Source: Rhodococcus yananensis
GTDB lineage: Bacteria; Actinomycetota; Actinomycetes; Mycobacteriales; Mycobacteriaceae
Reading direction: 5' to 3'
DNA length: 64,000 nt
Assembly (NCBI RefSeq): GCF_020515525.1
Contig: NZ_JAIYEP010000017.1
Coordinates: 1-64,000 of the forward strand
Made by a program: the position numbers and the translations under genes. This document shows, piece after piece, positions 36,524 through 45,911 of the stretch (its first letter is position 1; each line of letters opens with the position of its first letter). The notes beneath the pieces are model-generated. The model worked only from the letters and a program-made list of their open reading frames with translations, searched no databases and had not been told where the DNA came from.

Positions 36524-39364
36524 TTGCTCACCATACTCATCGCTCACGCGGTGGCTGCCCTGTTGGCGCCGCCCTTGGTCGGAGTCATGGGGAGAAACGC
36601 ATTCCTGCTGCTGTCGCTGGTACCGCTCGGCAGCCTCGGTTGGGTCATCGCCAACTGGGGCACCGAACAGCACCTGCACATCACGTGGGCGTCGATGCTG
36701 TCGATGGACATCGACATGCGGTTCGATTCGCTCGCCGCGATCATGTGCCTGCTCGTCCTGGGCATCGGCGCGCTGATCCTGATCTACTGCGCCCGCTACT
36801 TCGAGAACGACGAACCGCGGCTCGGCATCTTCGCCGCCGAGATGGTCGCTTTCGCCGGCGCGATGTTCGGCCTCGTCACCAGCGACAACATGCTGGTCCT
36901 GTACAGCTTCTGGGAACTGACGACGATCCTGTCGTTCCTGCTCGTCGGCCACTACGCCGAACGCGCGTCGAGTCGCCGGGCCGCGACCCAGGCGCTGCTC
37001 GTGACCACCGCCGGTGGCCTGGCGATGCTCGTCGGCATCATCATCCTCGGCGAACTCACCGGCAGCTACAACCTGTCGGCGGTCCTCGCCGCCGCACCCG
37101 ACGGCTGGCTCGCCGGGGTCGGAATCGTGCTGGTGCTCATCGGTGCATTGTCGAAATCGGCGGTGGTGCCGCTGCACTTCTGGTTGCCCGGCGCGATGGC
37201 CGCACCCACCCCGGTGTCCGGCTATCTGCATGCCGCAGCCATGGTCAAGGCCGGCATCTACCTGGTGGCGCGGTTGGCGCCCGCCTTCGCCGACGCCGCA
37301 CCGTGGCGGCCGATCGTCATCACCTTGGGCCTCGTCTCGATGGTTCTCGCCGGCTGGCGGGCATTCCGGGCATTCGACCTGAAGCTCATCCTCGCGTTCG
37401 GCACCGTCAGCCAGCTGGGTTTCCTCATCGCGCTCGTCGGCATCGGCACGCGTGAGGCCGCGCTGGCGGGCATGACGATGGTGCTGGCGCACGGCATGTT
37501 CAAGGCGTGCCTGTTCATGGTGGTCGGCATCATCGATCACTCCACCGGCACCCGCGACATCCGCAAGCTCGCGCACCTGGGCCGACGCACCCCGTACCTC
37601 GCGTTGCTGGCGGTGCTGGCCGCGGCGAGCATGGCGGGTCTGCCTCCGCTCCTCGGGTTCGTCGGCAAGGAGGCCGCCCTCGAATCGGCGCTGGTCGCCG
37701 CGCCCATCCCGGAGTGGGCGAGCACCGCGATCCTCACCGGCATGGTCGTGGGATCGATCCTCACGCTCGCCTACAGCATCCGGTTCATCTGGGGCGCGTT
37801 CGGACGCAAGCAGCTCAAGAAGCCCAGCCCCGCCGTGCAGAACCTGCACGCGCCGGGCGCGTTGCTGCTGTCGGCACCGACGCTGCTGGCGTTCGGTGGT
37901 CTCGCGGCGGGTCTCGCCGCACCGTGGATCGATCATCTCGTCGCCCCGTACGCGGACACCCTGCCCGCGTCGCTGGCGGAGCCGTACCACCTGGCGTTGT
38001 GGCACGGGTTCACGATGCCGCTCTATCTGACGATGCTGGTGATCGCCGGTGGTACCGCCCTGTACCTGGCGCACCGCACCGTCGCGCGGTTGCGGTTCGA
38101 GCATCCTCCGCTCGGCAACGCCGACCGGATCTACGACGCGACGCTGCGCGGCATGGACGAGTTGTCGCTGCGGCTCACCGCCTTCATCCAGCGCGGTTCG
38201 CTGCCGCTGACGCAGGCCGTCATCCTGGTCACCCTCACCGTCCTGCCGACGGTGCTGTTGATCGTGTTCGGGACGGGAACGACCGAGCCGGGCGTCCGCG
38301 CCTGGGACACACCGTGGCAGGCCGCGATCGCGGTCATCATGATCTCGGCGGGCCTCGCCGCGACCCTGATGCGCAACCGGCTCGCCGGTGTACTGCTCGT
38401 CGGCGTGACCGGATACGGACTCGGTGTGCTCTTCGCGTTCCAGGGCGCCCCCGACCTGGCACTCACCCAGTTCCTCGTCGAAACCGTCACCCTCGTGATG
38501 TTCGTGCTGGTGCTGCGCAAACTGCCACCCGAGACGGACCCGCAGGCAGAGACCGGCAGGAAGCTGCCGCGCGCCCTGCTCGGGATCGTGGCCGGGTCGA
38601 TGGTCGCCGCCGTCGGAGCGTTCGCGGTGGCCGCGCGCACCGCCGATCCGATCTCCCTTCTGCTTCCCGAGGCCGCCTACGAACTCGGGCACGGCAAGAA
38701 CGTCGTGAACGTGCTGCTCGTCGACATCCGCGCCTGGGACACCCTCGGCGAGATCTCGGTTCTGCTCGTCGCGGCGACCGGCGTCGCGAGCCTCGTGTTC
38801 CGCACCCGCCGCTTCGGCACGGCCCCGCGGGTCTCCGACGCGCCCGCCGCGCAGATGCACTCCAGCCCGGGGAACTCCGAGGTCACGTGGCTGCGCGGCG
38901 GCGATCTGATCGACCCGAAGTACCGGTCGCTGATCCTCGAGGTGACCACCCGCCTGGTGTTCCCCACGCTGATGGTGCTGTCGGTGTACTTCTTCTTCTC
39001 CGGCCACAACGCCCCCGGCGGTGGGTTCTCCGGCGGTCTCGTCGCCGGGCTCGCCCTGGTCCTGCGCTACCTGGCCGGTGGGCGCTACGAACTCGGAGAG
39101 GCGGTTCCCATCGACGCGGGCAAGATCCTCGGCCTGGGGTTGATCCTGGCATCCGGCACCGCCCTGGTGTCGCTGTTGCTCGGTGCACCGGCGTTGTCGT
39201 CGGCGGTGATCGAGGTGACGTTGCCGCTGATCGGGCACATCAAGCTCGTCACCGCGCTGTTCTTCGACCTGGGTGTGTACCTGATCGTGGTGGGGCTGGT
39301 CCTCGACGTGCTCCGCAGCCTCGGTGCCCGACTCGACGCCGAGATCGTGGGTGAGGCCCGATGA
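36524..39364 (+). CDS. mrpA: Mrp Na+/H+ antiporter subunit A (with fused B domain)
   Basis: The 946-residue protein is the large proton-pumping-like subunit of the Mrp antiporter, homologous to NuoL. The N-terminal 14-16 helices carry the antiporter core (LYSFWELTTILSFLLVGHY, LSKSAVVPLHFWLPGAMAAP, HAAAMVKAGIYL, HGMFKACLFMVVGIIDH). The C-terminal 150 residues are a MrpB-like domain (YFFFSGHNAPGGGFSGGLVAG), so there is no separate mrpB. TTG start with GGAG seven bases upstream. The complex exports Na+ in exchange for protons and supports pH and salt tolerance. Confidence 0.95.
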   Translation: MLTILIAHAVAALLAPPLVGVMGRNAFLLLSLVPLGSLGWVIANWGTEQHLHITWASMLSMDIDMRFDSLAAIMCLLVLGIGALILIYCARYFENDEPRLGIFAAEMVAFAGAMFGLVTSDNMLVLYSFWELTTILSFLLVGHYAERASSRRAATQALLVTTAGGLAMLVGIIILGELTGSYNLSAVLAAAPDGWLAGVGIVLVLIGALSKSAVVPLHFWLPGAMAAPTPVSGYLHAAAMVKAGIYLVARLAPAFADAAPWRPIVITLGLVSMVLAGWRAFRAFDLKLILAFGTVSQLGFLIALVGIGTREAALAGMTMVLAHGMFKACLFMVVGIIDHSTGTRDIRKLAHLGRRTPYLALLAVLAAASMAGLPPLLGFVGKEAALESALVAAPIPEWASTAILTGMVVGSILTLAYSIRFIWGAFGRKQLKKPSPAVQNLHAPGALLLSAPTLLAFGGLAAGLAAPWIDHLVAPYADTLPASLAEPYHLALWHGFTMPLYLTMLVIAGGTALYLAHRTVARLRFEHPPLGNADRIYDATLRGMDELSLRLTAFIQRGSLPLTQAVILVTLTVLPTVLLIVFGTGTTEPGVRAWDTPWQAAIAVIMISAGLAATLMRNRLAGVLLVGVTGYGLGVLFAFQGAPDLALTQFLVETVTLVMFVLVLRKLPPETDPQAETGRKLPRALLGIVAGSMVAAVGAFAVAARTADPISLLLPEAAYELGHGKNVVNVLLVDIRAWDTLGEISVLLVAATGVASLVFRTRRFGTAPRVSDAPAAQMHSSPGNSEVTWLRGGDLIDPKYRSLILEVTTRLVFPTLMVLSVYFFFSGHNAPGGGFSGGLVAGLALVLRYLAGGRYELGEAVPIDAGKILGLGLILASGTALVSLLLGAPALSSAVIEVTLPLIGHIKLVTALFFDLGVYLIVVGLVLDVLRSLGARLDAEIVGEAR

Positions 39365-40014
39365 CCACGAACCTCACCCTCGTCGTGATCGTCGGCGTGC
39401 TCGTGGCGTGCGGCGTGTACCTGCTGCTCGAACGCAGCATCATCAAGATGCTGCTCGGTCTGCTCCTCGTCGGCAACGGCGTCAACCTGCTGATCATCAC
39501 GCTGGCGGGCGCGGCAGGCGACCCCCCGATCATCGGGTTCGACAACGTCGAGCGGGATTCGATGGCCGATCCGTTGGCGCAGGCCATGGTGCTGACCTCC
39601 ATCGTCATCACGATGGGAGTCGCGGCATTCGTGCTGGCGCTGACGTACCGGTCCTACGCCATCCGTGCCCGCGACGAAGTCGAGAACGACCCCGAGGACA
39701 CCATGGTTTCGCGTCGGCGGTCGCCTGCGGACGCACCCGACCGCGACAGGTCCGACGACCCGCTCACCGGTGAACCGAGCAAGAGCGGCGACGCGTTCGA
39801 CTCCGAAGGCAACCCGATCCCCCTCGACGCACTCACCAACATCGAGGACATCGAGGCGTACGAGGACCTGCACGACGGCGACTTCGACGACCCCGACGAC
39901 TCCGCCTACGACGAGGCACACGGCGGGACCGGAACCGGCGGAACGCACGGGACCCGAGACGACGACGATCCCGGCGACGACACGGGTGACGACGGGAAGG
40001 GAGGGAAACGATGA
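39361..40014 (+). CDS. mrpC: Mrp antiporter subunit C with long acidic tail
   Basis: The 217-residue protein starts with a NuoK-like MrpC core of three helices (about residues 1-102, SIIKMLLGLLLVGNGVNLLI). A cytosolic tail of about 110 residues follows, rich in Asp and Glu (NIEDIEAYEDLHDGDFDD, RDDDDPGDDTGDD). The usual MrpC has 110-125 residues, so the tail is an extension that might bind cations or a partner. ATG overlaps mrpA's stop (ATGA). Confidence 0.93.
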   Translation: MTTNLTLVVIVGVLVACGVYLLLERSIIKMLLGLLLVGNGVNLLIITLAGAAGDPPIIGFDNVERDSMADPLAQAMVLTSIVITMGVAAFVLALTYRSYAIRARDEVENDPEDTMVSRRRSPADAPDRDRSDDPLTGEPSKSGDAFDSEGNPIPLDALTNIEDIEAYEDLHDGDFDDPDDSAYDEAHGGTGTGGTHGTRDDDDPGDDTGDDGKGGKR

Positions 40015-41597
40015 GCTTCGACGCGTCCGCCCTCATCCCGCTGCCCATCCTCGTACCGCTCCTGGCGGCCGCCGTCACCCTCGTCCTGGGCCGTCGCCCC
40101 CGTGCACAGCGCGCCGTGTCGATCGTGGCGCTCACGATCTCGCTGGTCGTGTCGGTCCTGCTGCTGTACATCGCCGACGACACCGGTATCCAGGTCGTGC
40201 AGGTCGGTGGTTGGGAAGCCCCGATCGGTATCTCCCTGGTCGCGGACCGGCTGGCCGCGCTGATGCTCGTCGTCTCCGCGATCGTGCTGCTCGCCGTCAT
40301 GCTGTTCGCGATCGGACAGGGTGTCCACGACGGCAACGAGCAGCAGCCCGTGTCGATCTTCGTGCCGACCTATCTGGCTCTGACCGCGGGCGTCAACATC
40401 GCGTTCCTCGCCGGCGACCTGTTCAACCTGTTCGTCGGGTTCGAGGTACTGCTCGCGGCGTCGTTCGTCCTGTTGACGCTCGGGGCGAGCGCCGACCGGG
40501 TCCGTGCCGGCGTCTCGTACGTCATGGTGTCGATGGTCTCGTCGATGGTGTTCCTCATCGGGATGGCGTTCGCGTACGCCGCGACCGGCACCCTGAACCT
40601 CGCGCAGATGGCGTTGCGCCTCGACGATGTCGAACCCGGCACCCGAGCCGCCATCTTCGGGGTCCTGCTCGTCGCGTTCGGGATCAAGGCTGCGGTGTTC
40701 CCGCTGTCGTCGTGGCTGCCCGACTCCTATCCGACGGCGCCCGCCCCGGTCACCGCGGTGTTCGCGGGTCTGCTCACGAAGGTCGGCGTGTACGCGATCA
40801 TCCGCGCACACACGCTGCTGTTCCCCGGCGGGGAACTCGACGACGTGCTGCTCGTCGCCGGTCTGCTCACGATGCTCGTGGGTATTCTCGGCGCGATCGC
40901 CCAGAACGACATCAAACGTCTGCTGTCGTTCACCCTCGTCAGCCACATCGGGTACATGGTGTTCGGTGTCGCGTTGTCGTCGCAGGAAGGACTGGCCGGT
41001 GCCGTCTTCTACGTCGCGCACCACATCCTCGTGCAGACCGCCCTGTTCCTGGTCGTCGGCCTGATCGAACGCCAGGCGGGATCCGCGTCGCTGCGCCGCC
41101 TCGGCAGCCTCGCGGTGATGAGTCCGCTGCTCGCGATCCTCTTCCTCGTCCCCGCCCTGAACCTCGGTGGCATCCCCCCGTTCTCCGGGTTCATCGGCAA
41201 GATCGCGTTGCTGCAGGCCGGTGCGGCGGACGGCTCGGTGCTCGCCTGGATCCTCGTCGCGGGCGGTACCCTCACCAGTTTGCTGACCCTCTACGTCGTG
41301 GCCCGGGTCTGGACCAAGGCGTTCTGGCGTGCCCGCGCCGACGCACCCGAGGGCGAACTCGCCGACATCGCGCCGTCGGCGCTGATCGACGAATCGGAAG
41401 CGGACATCCCGTTCGAGGAACGCGCCGACGTCGGGAAGATGCCGGTGGCGATGCTCGCCCCGACCATCGGGCTCGTGGTGGTCGGTGTCGCGATGACCGT
41501 GTTCGCCGGTCCACTGCTCGACATCAGTGATCGGGCCGCCACGAATCTGCAGGACCGCAGCGTGTACATCGAGGCCGTGCTGGGGGAGGAACCGTGA
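40011..41597 (+). CDS. mrpD: Mrp antiporter subunit D
   Basis: The 528-residue NuoN/NuoM-like proton-translocating subunit has about 14 helices. Typical segments are FNLFVGFEVLLAASFVLLTLG (split), IKAAVFPLSSWLPDSYPTAP, FAGLLTKVGVYAIIR with the key lysine, and LNLGGIPPFSGFIGKIAL. An acidic loop lies near 448-470. ATG overlaps the mrpC stop, so it is coupled. Confidence 0.95.
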   Translation: MSFDASALIPLPILVPLLAAAVTLVLGRRPRAQRAVSIVALTISLVVSVLLLYIADDTGIQVVQVGGWEAPIGISLVADRLAALMLVVSAIVLLAVMLFAIGQGVHDGNEQQPVSIFVPTYLALTAGVNIAFLAGDLFNLFVGFEVLLAASFVLLTLGASADRVRAGVSYVMVSMVSSMVFLIGMAFAYAATGTLNLAQMALRLDDVEPGTRAAIFGVLLVAFGIKAAVFPLSSWLPDSYPTAPAPVTAVFAGLLTKVGVYAIIRAHTLLFPGGELDDVLLVAGLLTMLVGILGAIAQNDIKRLLSFTLVSHIGYMVFGVALSSQEGLAGAVFYVAHHILVQTALFLVVGLIERQAGSASLRRLGSLAVMSPLLAILFLVPALNLGGIPPFSGFIGKIALLQAGAADGSVLAWILVAGGTLTSLLTLYVVARVWTKAFWRARADAPEGELADIAPSALIDESEADIPFEERADVGKMPVAMLAPTIGLVVVGVAMTVFAGPLLDISDRAATNLQDRSVYIEAVLGEEP

Positions 41598-42145
41598 TCA
41601 ACCGCTCCAACCTGCTGCGCCTGTCGGTGATCGCGTGGATGACGTTCGTCTGGGTGATGCTGTGGGGAACGTTCAGCATCGCCAACGTCGTCGGTGGTCT
41701 CATCGTGTCGATTCTCATCTCGGTGCTGCTGCCACTGCCCCGGGTTCCCGTCGAGGGCCGTGTGCATCTGCTGTCCGCGGTGCGTCTGGGTGTGGTGATC
41801 TTCGTCGAGTCGATCCGGTCGACGATCGCGGTGGCATGGCTCGCGATCCGTCCCGCACCGCCGCCGGTCACCGGTGTCCTGCGGGTACGGTTGACCATCA
41901 AGTCCGATCTGGTTCTCACCCTGTGGACGGACATCATGAACAACATCCCGGGCACCATGGTGCTCGAGATCGACCAGACACGACGGATCATGTACCTGCA
42001 CGTGCTCGACGTCAGCACCGACCGGGCGGTCTCCGACTTCTACCGGTCGGCACGGCTGATCGAGCGGTTGCTCATCGAGACGTTCGAACGGGACTCGGAG
42101 TGGCAGCCCAGCCCGTGGCGGAGCGGAACGGAGGACGCGGCATGA
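41594..42145 (+). CDS. mrpE: Mrp antiporter subunit E
   Basis: The 183-residue membrane protein has two N-terminal helices and a cytosolic domain with IVSILISVLLPLPR and the signature NNIPGTMVLEID ... LHVLDV. It aids assembly and transport of the Mrp complex. GTG overlaps the mrpD stop (GTGA). Confidence 0.94.
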   Translation: MINRSNLLRLSVIAWMTFVWVMLWGTFSIANVVGGLIVSILISVLLPLPRVPVEGRVHLLSAVRLGVVIFVESIRSTIAVAWLAIRPAPPPVTGVLRVRLTIKSDLVLTLWTDIMNNIPGTMVLEIDQTRRIMYLHVLDVSTDRAVSDFYRSARLIERLLIETFERDSEWQPSPWRSGTEDAA

Positions 42146-42402
42146 CCGTGATGCTCACGGTGTCGGGCATTCTGCTGTTCGTGTCGGCACTGCTCATCGG
42201 GTACCGGACCTTGGCCGGTCCCAACTCGCTCGACCGTCTGGTGGGTGTCGATGCGCTCCTGGCCCTCGGCATCTGCGGCCTGACGATCTGGATGGTCTAC
42301 ACCCGCGACACGACGATCGCGCCCGCGGTGGTGGCGTTGGGACTCGTCGGGTTCATCGGTTCGGTGTCCGTCGCCCGATTCCGGGTGCGTGACGAGGAAT
42401 GA
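42142..42402 (+). CDS. mrpF: Mrp antiporter subunit F
   Basis: The 86-residue small subunit has three helices; RTLAGPNSLDRLVGVDAL is the family's hallmark. Start ATG overlaps the mrpE stop. Confidence 0.94.
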   Translation: MTVMLTVSGILLFVSALLIGYRTLAGPNSLDRLVGVDALLALGICGLTIWMVYTRDTTIAPAVVALGLVGFIGSVSVARFRVRDEE

Positions 42403-42737
42403 GCATCTTCTTCGACTGGGTCGGCCACGTCCTGATCCTCATCGGTGCGGTCATCTCGGTGACCGCCGCGATCGGTGTCGTCCGTTTCCGCGACACCCTG
42501 GCCCGCATGCACCCCGCGACCAAACCGCAGGTGATCGGTCTGTTGTTCGTGCTCGGCGGCGCGATCCTCAACCTGTGGGGTTCGTTCGACATCTGGATGC
42601 TGGTGCTCGCCGGCATGTTCATGGTGTTGACCGCCCCGGTGATCGCGCACCGCATCGGCCGCATCGCGTACCGGGAGCAGCTCGGTCGCGACGGTCTGCT
42701 CGACGAGGAACTCGAAGCCCGTCGCGACCGACCCTGA
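42399..42737 (+). CDS. mrpG: Mrp antiporter subunit G
   Basis: The 112-residue subunit has three helices; GVVRFRDTLARMHPATKPQ is diagnostic. ATG overlaps the mrpF stop, so all six mrp genes overlap by four bases each. It ends just before a long hairpin opposite ybdK. Confidence 0.95.
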   Translation: MSIFFDWVGHVLILIGAVISVTAAIGVVRFRDTLARMHPATKPQVIGLLFVLGGAILNLWGSFDIWMLVLAGMFMVLTAPVIAHRIGRIAYREQLGRDGLLDEELEARRDRP

Positions 42738-42795
42738 CCGGTCCCACGGCGTGGATCTCCCCCCGCTCCACCACGCTTCGTGCCGGCCGGTCAGG
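42733..42795. terminator. bidirectional terminator between mrpG and ybdK
   Basis: CCTGACCGG and CCGGTCAGG form a perfect nine-base outer stem spanning both stop codons of the convergent genes, with weak inner pairing. Confidence 0.5.
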
Positions 42796-43924
42796 CTCTC
42801 AGTTCGTCCACGAGCGAATCGACGACCGCGATCAGGTCCCCTCCGGTCGCGTCGGCGACGCAACGCTGCCGCTGGTACGACGCACCCCGGACGGGGATGT
42901 CGGCGACCGCGGCCAGTTCGTCGGCGCACCCCAACCGCACCGCCGTGGGAGTCAACTGCTCGAGAAGGTCGTGCAGATCGTCGGTGACCAGCCGTTCGTG
43001 ACACGCGGGATCGAGGATCACCTCCGCGTCCAACCCGTAGCGGGCGGCGCGCCACTTGTTCTCCTTGACGTGCCACGGCTGCAGGATCGGCAGTTCCTCA
43101 CCGCGGTCGAGGCATTCGTCGAAGTGGACGACCAGGCAGTGCACGAGCGCGACCAGCGCGGCGAGCTCGGCCCGGTTGGTGATCCCGTCGAAGACCCGCA
43201 CCTCGAGGGTGCCCCATTTCGGTGCGGGGCGGATGTCCCAGTGCATGCCGCCGGGCCGGCTGATCACCCCCGACCGCAACTGGTCCTCGATGAACTGCTC
43301 GTACTGGCTCCAGTCCGCGAAGTGGTACGGCAGCCCGGCGGTGGGCAACTGCTGGAACATCAATGCCCGGTTGCTCGCGTAGCCGGTGTCGAGCCCCGCC
43401 CAGATCGGCGACGACGCCGAGAGCGCCAGCAGATGCGGGTATTTCACGAGCATGGCGTTGAGGATCGGGATGACCCGCTCCGCCGACGACACACCGACGT
43501 GCACGTGCACACCCCAGATCAGCATCTGCCGACCCCACCACCGGGTACGTTCGATCATCTCGTCGTATTCGGGTGTGCGGGTGACCACCTGCGTGGTCCA
43601 CTGCCCGAACGGATGCGTGCCCGCGCACATCAGATCCACCCCGACCGGATCGGCGGCCCGCCGCAGCAGGTCCAGGGACTCGGAGAGATCATCGACCGCC
43701 TCGGCGACGGTGTCGTGGACATCCGTGACGAGTTCGACGGTGTTGCGCAGGAACTCCTTGGTCAGTCGCGGTGTCTCACCGGCGAGCACCTCGACGGCGT
43801 CGAACACGACCGACGCGATGTTCGACAGATCGCGGGTCCGCTTGTCGACGAGCGCGATCTCCCACTCGACCCCGATGGTCGGGCGAGGTGATCCCGGAAA
43901 GTCGACGGCCACACGTCGATCCAA
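42791..43924 (-). CDS. ybdK: carboxylate-amine ligase, glutamate-cysteine ligase type 2 family
   Basis: The 377-residue ATP-grasp-like GCS2 enzyme is orthologous in context to Rv0433. It has GVEWEIALVD near the start, CAGTHPFGQW, WWGRQMLIWGVHVHVGV, PTAGLPYHFADW, WDIRPAPKWGTLEVRVFDG and ENKWRAARYGLDA. The family can ligate glutamate and cysteine weakly; the true substrate is uncertain. The start is unclear: TTG 43924 abuts the sodC terminator, and GTG 43912 would remove four residues. Neither has a good ribosome site. Confidence 0.92.
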   Translation of the reverse strand: MDRRVAVDFPGSPRPTIGVEWEIALVDKRTRDLSNIASVVFDAVEVLAGETPRLTKEFLRNTVELVTDVHDTVAEAVDDLSESLDLLRRAADPVGVDLMCAGTHPFGQWTTQVVTRTPEYDEMIERTRWWGRQMLIWGVHVHVGVSSAERVIPILNAMLVKYPHLLALSASSPIWAGLDTGYASNRALMFQQLPTAGLPYHFADWSQYEQFIEDQLRSGVISRPGGMHWDIRPAPKWGTLEVRVFDGITNRAELAALVALVHCLVVHFDECLDRGEELPILQPWHVKENKWRAARYGLDAEVILDPACHERLVTDDLHDLLEQLTPTAVRLGCADELAAVADIPVRGASYQRQRCVADATGGDLIAVVDSLVDELRA

Positions 43925-43925
43925 C

Positions 43926-43968
43926 CACAGGGCCCCGCCGACCGAGTACCGGACGACGGGGCCCTGTG
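43926..43968 (-). terminator. sodC terminator hairpin
   Basis: Perfect 12-base arms (CACAGGGCCCCG and its complement) with a 19-base loop lie about 28 bases after the sodC stop and next to the ybdK start. Confidence 0.65.
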
Positions 43969-43996
43969 CGGGGAATTACCGCGGGGTGAAGGCCGA

Positions 43997-44656
43997 TCAG
44001 CCGATCACACCGCACGCGACACGTTCGCCTTCGGCGTCCTTGTGCACGACGACCGAGGTGCCGTCCTCGCCTTCGAGGTCGGCGAGGGTGAACGCGGTGG
44101 TGGTCACTGTGGCGGTGGCGGCACCGTCCTGGCCGACCACGACGACGGCGAGGTCGCCGCTCTCGGGGACACCGGTGTGCCCACCCGCCTGCAGGTGTCC
44201 GCCGGCGGACAGGAATGCGCCGGACTCACCACCGGTGGGTGCGGCGGAGTTCGGTTCGCACGCGGCGTTCTCGTGGACGTGCACCCCGGCGTATCCGGCG
44301 TCGAGACCGGTCACCGCGATGGTCACCTCCACGGCGTCGCCGTCCTCGGTGAAGGTGACGGTGCCGGCGGAAGCACCGGAGACCGTCTCGAGATCGGCGG
44401 TGAGGGATCCTCCGGATCCGGACGTGCCGGAGCCGTTCGATTCGGTTGCCTCGCCGTCGGTGGTCTCGGTGCCGTGCGAATCACTGCCGTGCGAATCGCC
44501 CTCCGGAGCGGGCGAACCGGTCCACACCGGCGGCGTCGTCCCCGGCGTGGTGGAGGGTTCTTCGTTGTTCGAGCACGCGCTCAGCCCCACCGCTGCGATC
44601 GCGACGATCGGGGCCAGGGCACGCCAGGTCATGCGACGGGTGGAACTGGAGGCCAT
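43997..44656 (-). CDS. sodC: Cu/Zn superoxide dismutase lipoprotein
   Basis: The 219-residue exported lipoprotein disproportionates superoxide at the cell surface. A signal peptide ends in lipobox LSAC (C28). A Ser/Gly/His-rich linker follows (about 45-75). The catalytic domain has copper ligands in VHVHEN and VVHKDAEG, and the disulfide pair in NAACEP and RVACGVIG. The zinc loop is HLQAGGHTGVPESGD. ATG 44656 with AAGGAG eight bases before is preferred. Position next to ybdK and the LytR_C gene matches Rv0431-Rv0433. Confidence 0.95.
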   Translation of the reverse strand: MASSSTRRMTWRALAPIVAIAAVGLSACSNNEEPSTTPGTTPPVWTGSPAPEGDSHGSDSHGTETTDGEATESNGSGTSGSGGSLTADLETVSGASAGTVTFTEDGDAVEVTIAVTGLDAGYAGVHVHENAACEPNSAAPTGGESGAFLSAGGHLQAGGHTGVPESGDLAVVVVGQDGAATATVTTTAFTLADLEGEDGTSVVVHKDAEGERVACGVIG

Positions 44657-44745
44657 CAAACCGCTCCTTCGAAGTGCCGAAAAGTCACCCGATCATAACC
44701 GGGCCGATTCCGCGGTCCCCGCGGCATTCGCCCGGAAGGCACGAC

Positions 44746-45342
44746 TCATCCCGACGTGACGATGACGATCACTCCCGGCTCCGCGTCGACGATGCCGTCG
44801 AACCGCGGCTGCGCCGTGACACCGAGTGCAGCGGCGACGGCCTCCGCCGTCACCTGCTCGTACGCTCCGGTGCCGTAGAACACCGACGTCTGTGCCAACA
44901 GGCCGTCGCTGTAGTTGCCGGTCTCGGAGACCACGAATCCCTCGTCCTCGAGGAGACTCGCGGTCTGCGCCGCCAATCCGGCGATCTCGCTGTTGTTGTA
45001 GATGCGCACCGGTGCGGCCGACTCCGGCGCACCGGCGATCAGCGAATCCGACCCCGACGCGGTGGTGGTCGCGGCGGCCGCGGTCGTGGTCGTGGCCGCG
45101 CGAGGCGCGGTGACGACGGACGACGTGGCGGCCTCCTGCGCGGTGACATCCGTGCCCGCGGCGTCCGTGCCCGAGGCGTCCGTCGTCGCGGCGGCGGACG
45201 CCGATTCGTCGGATCCGCCCATCGAGGCGAACCCGAGCCCCGCGAACAGGATGGCGAGGGAGATCAGCACCATCGCGAACGCGCGGAGCGGCGGCCCCGA
45301 CGACTTCGGATGCCGGTTGACGTGCTCGTCGGTTCTGCTCAC
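44746..45342 (-). CDS. LytR C-terminal domain membrane protein (Rv0431-like)
   Basis: The 198-residue protein has a short cytosolic N-terminus, one membrane anchor (AFAMVLISLAILFAGLGFAS), a long Thr/Ala-rich linker and a C-terminal LytR_C domain outside the cell (VRIYNNSEIAGLAAQTASLLEDEGF, IVIVTSG). LytR_C domains are found with cell-wall glycopolymer ligases. GTG 45342 is preferred to ATG 45354 because TATGGT stands seven bases before it. Confidence 0.85.
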   Translation of the reverse strand: MSRTDEHVNRHPKSSGPPLRAFAMVLISLAILFAGLGFASMGGSDESASAAATTDASGTDAAGTDVTAQEAATSSVVTAPRAATTTTAAAATTTASGSDSLIAGAPESAAPVRIYNNSEIAGLAAQTASLLEDEGFVVSETGNYSDGLLAQTSVFYGTGAYEQVTAEAVAAALGVTAQPRFDGIVDAEPGVIVIVTSG

Positions 45343-45387
45343 CCCACCGACCATAGTTCGTCCGGGGACCGCCCCGTGGCCGCCGCG

Positions 45388-45717
45388 CTAACGCGGTGCT
45401 TCGAATCCGAGCCGGCGCGCGGCCCGCGCCTTCTGGCGGGTGGCCCGCAACCGGCGCAGTCGTTTGACGAGCATCGGGTCGGCGGCGAGCGCTTCGGGGC
45501 GGTCGATCAGGGCGTTGAGCACCTGGTAGTAGCGGGTCGCCGAGAGCCCGAACAGTTCCTTGATGGCCTCTTCCTTCGCGCCGGCGTACTTCCACCACTG
45601 GCGTTCGAAAGCGAGCACGTCGTGGTCGCGGCGGCTCAGGCCGCCCTCGTCGTCGTGCTGCTGCGCGGTGGCGGCGGTATCGGACCGGTCCGCGCCGTGC
45701 GCTGCTGCGCTGTCCAT
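45388..45717 (-). CDS. DUF3263 domain protein (Rv0430-like)
   Basis: The 109-residue protein has a disordered N-terminus and a helical DUF3263 core (DHDVLAFERQWWKYAGAKEEAI, ALIDRPEALAADPMLVKRLRRLR). The fold resembles a short helix-turn-helix, and a small DNA-binding role is plausible but unproven. It lies upstream of the LytR_C gene with 45 bases between, probably co-transcribed, and is divergent from def across 194 bases. Confidence 0.85.
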   Translation of the reverse strand: MDSAAAHGADRSDTAATAQQHDDEGGLSRRDHDVLAFERQWWKYAGAKEEAIKELFGLSATRYYQVLNALIDRPEALAADPMLVKRLRRLRATRQKARAARRLGFEAPR

Positions 45718-45911
45718 CTCACTCCTCGACTGTGTCGATCACCACGGTGTCGGATCGCGTCCCGCGTCGATTCGCATCCGATGGCGTATCCCGTGTCGAC
45801 GCATGTCCGAGGTGACGGCACCTGTGTGTTTCCGCCAGTCATTGAACCACGGGCCCCCGACACACGCGGGGCGTACGAGCGGCCGTGTCCGGCGCACTAT
45901 CCTGATGCACC

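Noticed and set aside
36315-36776. Possible small gene across the mrp leader
   Set aside because: It runs out of frame into mrpA, is Arg-rich with no domain, and overlaps the hairpin and the mrpA start region.
35867-39238. Very long open frame on the minus strand opposite mrpA and the 12-helix gene
   Set aside because: It has no domain, is full of Arg, Gly, His and Gln as expected from the antisense of GC-rich codons, and mrpA on the plus strand is unmistakable.
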